In this document: positions 61,364-64,000 of the stretch, piece after piece | How the letters are laid out: each line of letters opens with the position of its first letter | Position numbering within the stretch: the first letter of the stretch is position 1 | The notes under the pieces: generated by a model | Told to the model about the DNA's origin: nothing | Seen by the model: the letters and a program-made list of their open reading frames with translations, nothing else | Databases searched by the model: none | Assembly (NCBI GenBank): GCA_029880245.1 | Contig: JAOUOR010000002.1 | Coordinates: forward strand, 1 to 64,000 | Length of the DNA: 64,000 bases | Reading direction: 5' to 3' | Source of the DNA: Alphaproteobacteria bacterium | GTDB lineage: Bacteria; Pseudomonadota; Alphaproteobacteria; Micavibrionales; Micavibrionaceae | Translations under genes and position numbers: made by a program

Positions 61364-62140
61364 ATGTTCGATTACGATGACATTGAAAACTTTCATATTC
61401 CAGACTTCAAGCTTTTTCACCTAAGCTTATATGAAGCAGCGAGATTTGCGGCAAAAATTAGATTGCTCGAAGGCTATCTTGATATAGATCATCCTGACGA
61501 GCCTGAGTTTTACGATTTAAACAATCCAGTTTTGGACAAGTTGCTAAAAGAACAATATGAGATTTTTGAAAATGCACTGCTTAAGGCTGCTCAGAACGGA
61601 AGCTTGAAAGTCGCTCATTTAGAAAGAGATATACATGACGAAATAGATATTGCTCACACCTATATTGATATTCACGATCTAGCGGATTGGCTAGATAAAA
61701 GAGGAACATCAATTTACGGTGATTTCTTTGCTGGCTATCAAGATAAGCAATTTGATTTATACTGGATTGCAGAACGTGCTGTTAAAGCTGAGTTAGTTCG
61801 TAGGGAAAATCAGGCTAAGAGAAACATTTTTTCAGATCAGGACTTAATAGTTCACCTGCAAGAGCAAAATGAATCTTTAAAAAAGGCTTATGAAACAAAC
61901 AATCAAAATAAACCAAAACCATTACATACAAAAGAAAGAGAAACTCTTTTAAAGATTATAGCAGGCATGGCAACAGACGCGTATGGCTACGATCCAAATG
62001 CTGCCCGCTCACCCATCCCCAGAGAGATAGCTGATATACTCGCCGAAAAAGAAATACCCCTTGATCCCGACACTGTTCGTAAATGGCTAAAAGAAGCTGC
62101 CGAAATTCTGCCTCAAAGCCCTGAAAACCCTGACGACTAA
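61364..62140 (+). CDS. island-associated hypothetical protein with HTH-like C-terminus
   Basis: C-terminal KERETLLKIIAGMATDAYGYDPNAARSPIPREIADILAEKEIPLDPDTVRKWLKEAAEILP, a region type seen in proteobacterial islands. Confidence 0.75.
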   Translation: MFDYDDIENFHIPDFKLFHLSLYEAARFAAKIRLLEGYLDIDHPDEPEFYDLNNPVLDKLLKEQYEIFENALLKAAQNGSLKVAHLERDIHDEIDIAHTYIDIHDLADWLDKRGTSIYGDFFAGYQDKQFDLYWIAERAVKAELVRRENQAKRNIFSDQDLIVHLQEQNESLKKAYETNNQNKPKPLHTKERETLLKIIAGMATDAYGYDPNAARSPIPREIADILAEKEIPLDPDTVRKWLKEAAEILPQSPENPDD

Positions 62141-62170
62141 ACCGAATACGGTTTTGGTTTAACCGAATAC
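62140..62170. promoter_or_regulatory. direct repeat AACCGAATAC x2, 21 bp apart, upstream of the alpA-like gene
   Basis: AACCGAATAC at 62140-62149 and 62161-62170. Confidence 0.55.
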
Positions 62171-62233
62171 CACCACAAATATTTTAGCTTGTATAGATTT
62201 GCCTTGGTTGCAATTAAACTAAGGAGAATCTTA

Positions 62234-62425
62234 ATGCACAACTACACTCTTCCTGACACTGGATTTGTAAGACTTCCAGAAGTTTTAAAAGTCTTTCCTG
62301 TGAGTAAATCAACATGGTGGGCAGGCATTAAAGACGGACGTTTTCCCAAAGGCGTGAAATTAAGTGAAAAAATCACAGCGTGGCGCGTTGAAGACATTCG
62401 GGCGTTGATTGAATCATACAAGTAA
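62234..62425 (+). CDS. AlpA-like prophage/island transcriptional regulator (excisionase-like HTH)
   Basis: FVRLPEVLKVFPVSKSTWWAGIKDGRFPKGVKLSEKITAWRVEDIRALIES; RBS aaggaga upstream. Confidence 0.88.
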   Translation: MHNYTLPDTGFVRLPEVLKVFPVSKSTWWAGIKDGRFPKGVKLSEKITAWRVEDIRALIESYK

Positions 62426-62431
62426 AAGCCT

Positions 62432-62953
62432 ATGTCAAAGCGTTTATACCCTCATAACCGCGTGCGCTATTGGTCTGCGTATGATCTGGATGAAATATGC
62501 GCTCTGTTCTCAGATACAGGGCTGCATATTCAAACGGTGCGAAGATGGATAAATAAGGGTGGTTTGCAAACTATAGACCGGAACAAGCCCACCTTGATTT
62601 ACGGGCAAAACCTTATTGATTTTCTAAAGCGCCAGAACAGTAAAGGAAAGTGCAAAACAGCCTTTGACCAGATTTATTGCATGAAATGCAAAGACGGGCG
62701 GCCTGTTTATCAGAAAAAGATTGTAATTGAACAGCATAAAGGAGGGTTTTTAAAAGCATCCGGCCTTTGCCGTGAATGCAAAAATCGTATGTTCAAAAGC
62801 TACAAAATGGAAGATTACGGCGCGTTAAAGCGTACCTTTCATGTGGTTGATGTTTTGGAATTATACGATTGTGTAACCCCCACCGATAAGACTCACATTT
62901 CTGCACAAGAGCAAAAGCGCGCAAGTGAGTCTGGGCAAATGGAGCTTTTTTAA
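62432..62953 (+). CDS. HTH + zinc-ribbon-like protein with C-terminal QMELF
   Basis: N-terminal HTH-like IQTVRRWINKGGLQTID, CMKC...CREC pair, C-terminus GQMELF; stop overlaps int start (TAATG). Confidence 0.75.
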   Translation: MSKRLYPHNRVRYWSAYDLDEICALFSDTGLHIQTVRRWINKGGLQTIDRNKPTLIYGQNLIDFLKRQNSKGKCKTAFDQIYCMKCKDGRPVYQKKIVIEQHKGGFLKASGLCRECKNRMFKSYKMEDYGALKRTFHVVDVLELYDCVTPTDKTHISAQEQKRASESGQMELF

Positions 62954-63966
62954 TGAGCAAAGCTAATTACAAAGACAGATTCAACCCCATAAATGAGCGC
63001 ATGAAATATAAATACCGTATTTACATGCGATGCGTGCGGCAAAGAGATGAAAAAACCATTTTGGCTGCCTTAAAACATATTCGAGAATTTGAGATTTTTT
63101 GTGGTTTTGCGGGGTTTGAAAAATACGATGATGCTATAGCGGATAAATATATCCGAGCCATGTTTTCGCAAAAACTTTCTCTTAATCACATCACAGGCAA
63201 TTTGCGTGCTGTTAAAGATTTTTTGAACTGGCTTGAGCGGCAAAGAGGTTACAGGAGCAAAATCAATTTTAACCATATTGAATATTTAAACATTTCTACA
63301 AACCAAAAGAAGGAGGCGAAAGCCATGAACTACCAAAAAGCCTATAAATACGATCAAATTATTGATGTAATTCGTGCCATGCCGGATAAAACAGAAAAGG
63401 AAAAACGTGATAAAGCCATGATTTCCTTGCAAGCACTTTGTACTTTGCGCATTTCAGAATTGCGCACTGTTAAAATAAGGAGTTTGATTGAGGAAGACGG
63501 CATATTCTTTGTATATGTATGCCCCAAAAACATGAAAACAAAATTTGCAAAAACACGATATTCGGTTTTTGTGCCTTTGCCGGATGACATTAAAGGGAAT
63601 ATATTAAGCTGGCGTGATTATCTTGTGTCACTGGGTTTTAAAGACAATGATCCGCTTTTCCCTAAAATAGACAATAGCTTTAATGCTCAAAACCTTCTTG
63701 AACAAGGCATAAAGAAGATTGAAATAAAATCCGATACGACAATTCGGGATGTTTTCCGGCGGGCTTTTGAAAACGCAGGGCTGCCCTATATCAATCCGCA
63801 TTCTTTTAGAAAAACGCTTGCACGATATGCCCAGACCCAAACCCCAGAGTTTTTGAACGCTGTGAGGCAAAACTTAGGGCATAGCTCCATAGATACAACG
63901 CTTAATAGTTATGGACAATTATCCGTGGCAGATCAGAGGAGAATAATAAATCAAGTGAGTTTTTAA
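62953..63966 (+). CDS. tyrosine recombinase / site-specific integrase
   Basis: LCTLRISELRTV (Arg I), HSFRKTLARYA (HxxR), LGHSSIDTTLNSYG (H..Y). Confidence 0.93.
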   Translation: MSKANYKDRFNPINERMKYKYRIYMRCVRQRDEKTILAALKHIREFEIFCGFAGFEKYDDAIADKYIRAMFSQKLSLNHITGNLRAVKDFLNWLERQRGYRSKINFNHIEYLNISTNQKKEAKAMNYQKAYKYDQIIDVIRAMPDKTEKEKRDKAMISLQALCTLRISELRTVKIRSLIEEDGIFFVYVCPKNMKTKFAKTRYSVFVPLPDDIKGNILSWRDYLVSLGFKDNDPLFPKIDNSFNAQNLLEQGIKKIEIKSDTTIRDVFRRAFENAGLPYINPHSFRKTLARYAQTQTPEFLNAVRQNLGHSSIDTTLNSYGQLSVADQRRIINQVSF

Positions 63967-64000
63967 TATTTAACCCTTTTGAATAGCCTGTTTTAGTTAT

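Larger units (their letters stand above)
61220..64000. mobile_element. left part of an integrative element abutting tRNA-Glu (right end outside window)
   Basis: tRNA-adjacent block of accessory genes ending in a tyrosine recombinase; AlpA-like regulator; few CGTAC words compared with flanking core. Confidence 0.7.

Overview
This 64 kb window looks like an alphaproteobacterial chromosome of moderate GC, roughly low-to-mid 40s % by eye. The taxon call is inference from gene content: RNase E with a GWW C-terminus, IalB, Usg, the large NAD-glutamate dehydrogenase, and cta/cox gene order. Most of it is housekeeping: rne, an M23 peptidase, two blocks of aa3 oxidase genes (ctaB-coxF-like-SDR-hyp-ctaG-ctaE-DUF983-surf1, and ctaC-ctaD) plus ctaA, an LplT-PlsC-Aas fusion, nhaD, an MCP, lysS, a MFS/spermidine-synthase-like fusion, nnrE, clpA, purD, putA, xseA, rsmE, ubiA, NAD-GDH, bdhA, ndh-2, a PAS histidine kinase, dsbD, acetoacetyl-CoA ligase, an aminotransferase, a TrmH-family methylase, usg and a ferredoxin. 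There are three tRNAs: Thr-CGT, a CAT tRNA that is probably Ile2, and Glu-TTC. Accessory DNA consists of (i) an island starting just after tRNA-Glu and running off the right end (ORF with HTH-like C-terminus, AlpA-like regulator, HTH/zinc-ribbon protein ending in a putative beta-clamp motif, tyrosine recombinase) and (ii) a lone LamG/SGNH-esterase gene next to tRNA-Thr behind a promoter-terminator leader. Main items for follow-up: the alpA/HTH-Zn-QMELF/int module and its 21-bp-spaced direct repeats; a very uneven distribution of ACGTAC/GTACGT (about 2 sites in the first 23.4 kb, about 50 in the next 38 kb by hand tally); an apparently split cox operon with a 40-aa CoxF-like ORF missing from the ORF track; and a composite intergenic repeat present twice. 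All calls come from reading the sequence and supplied translations; no database searches were run.
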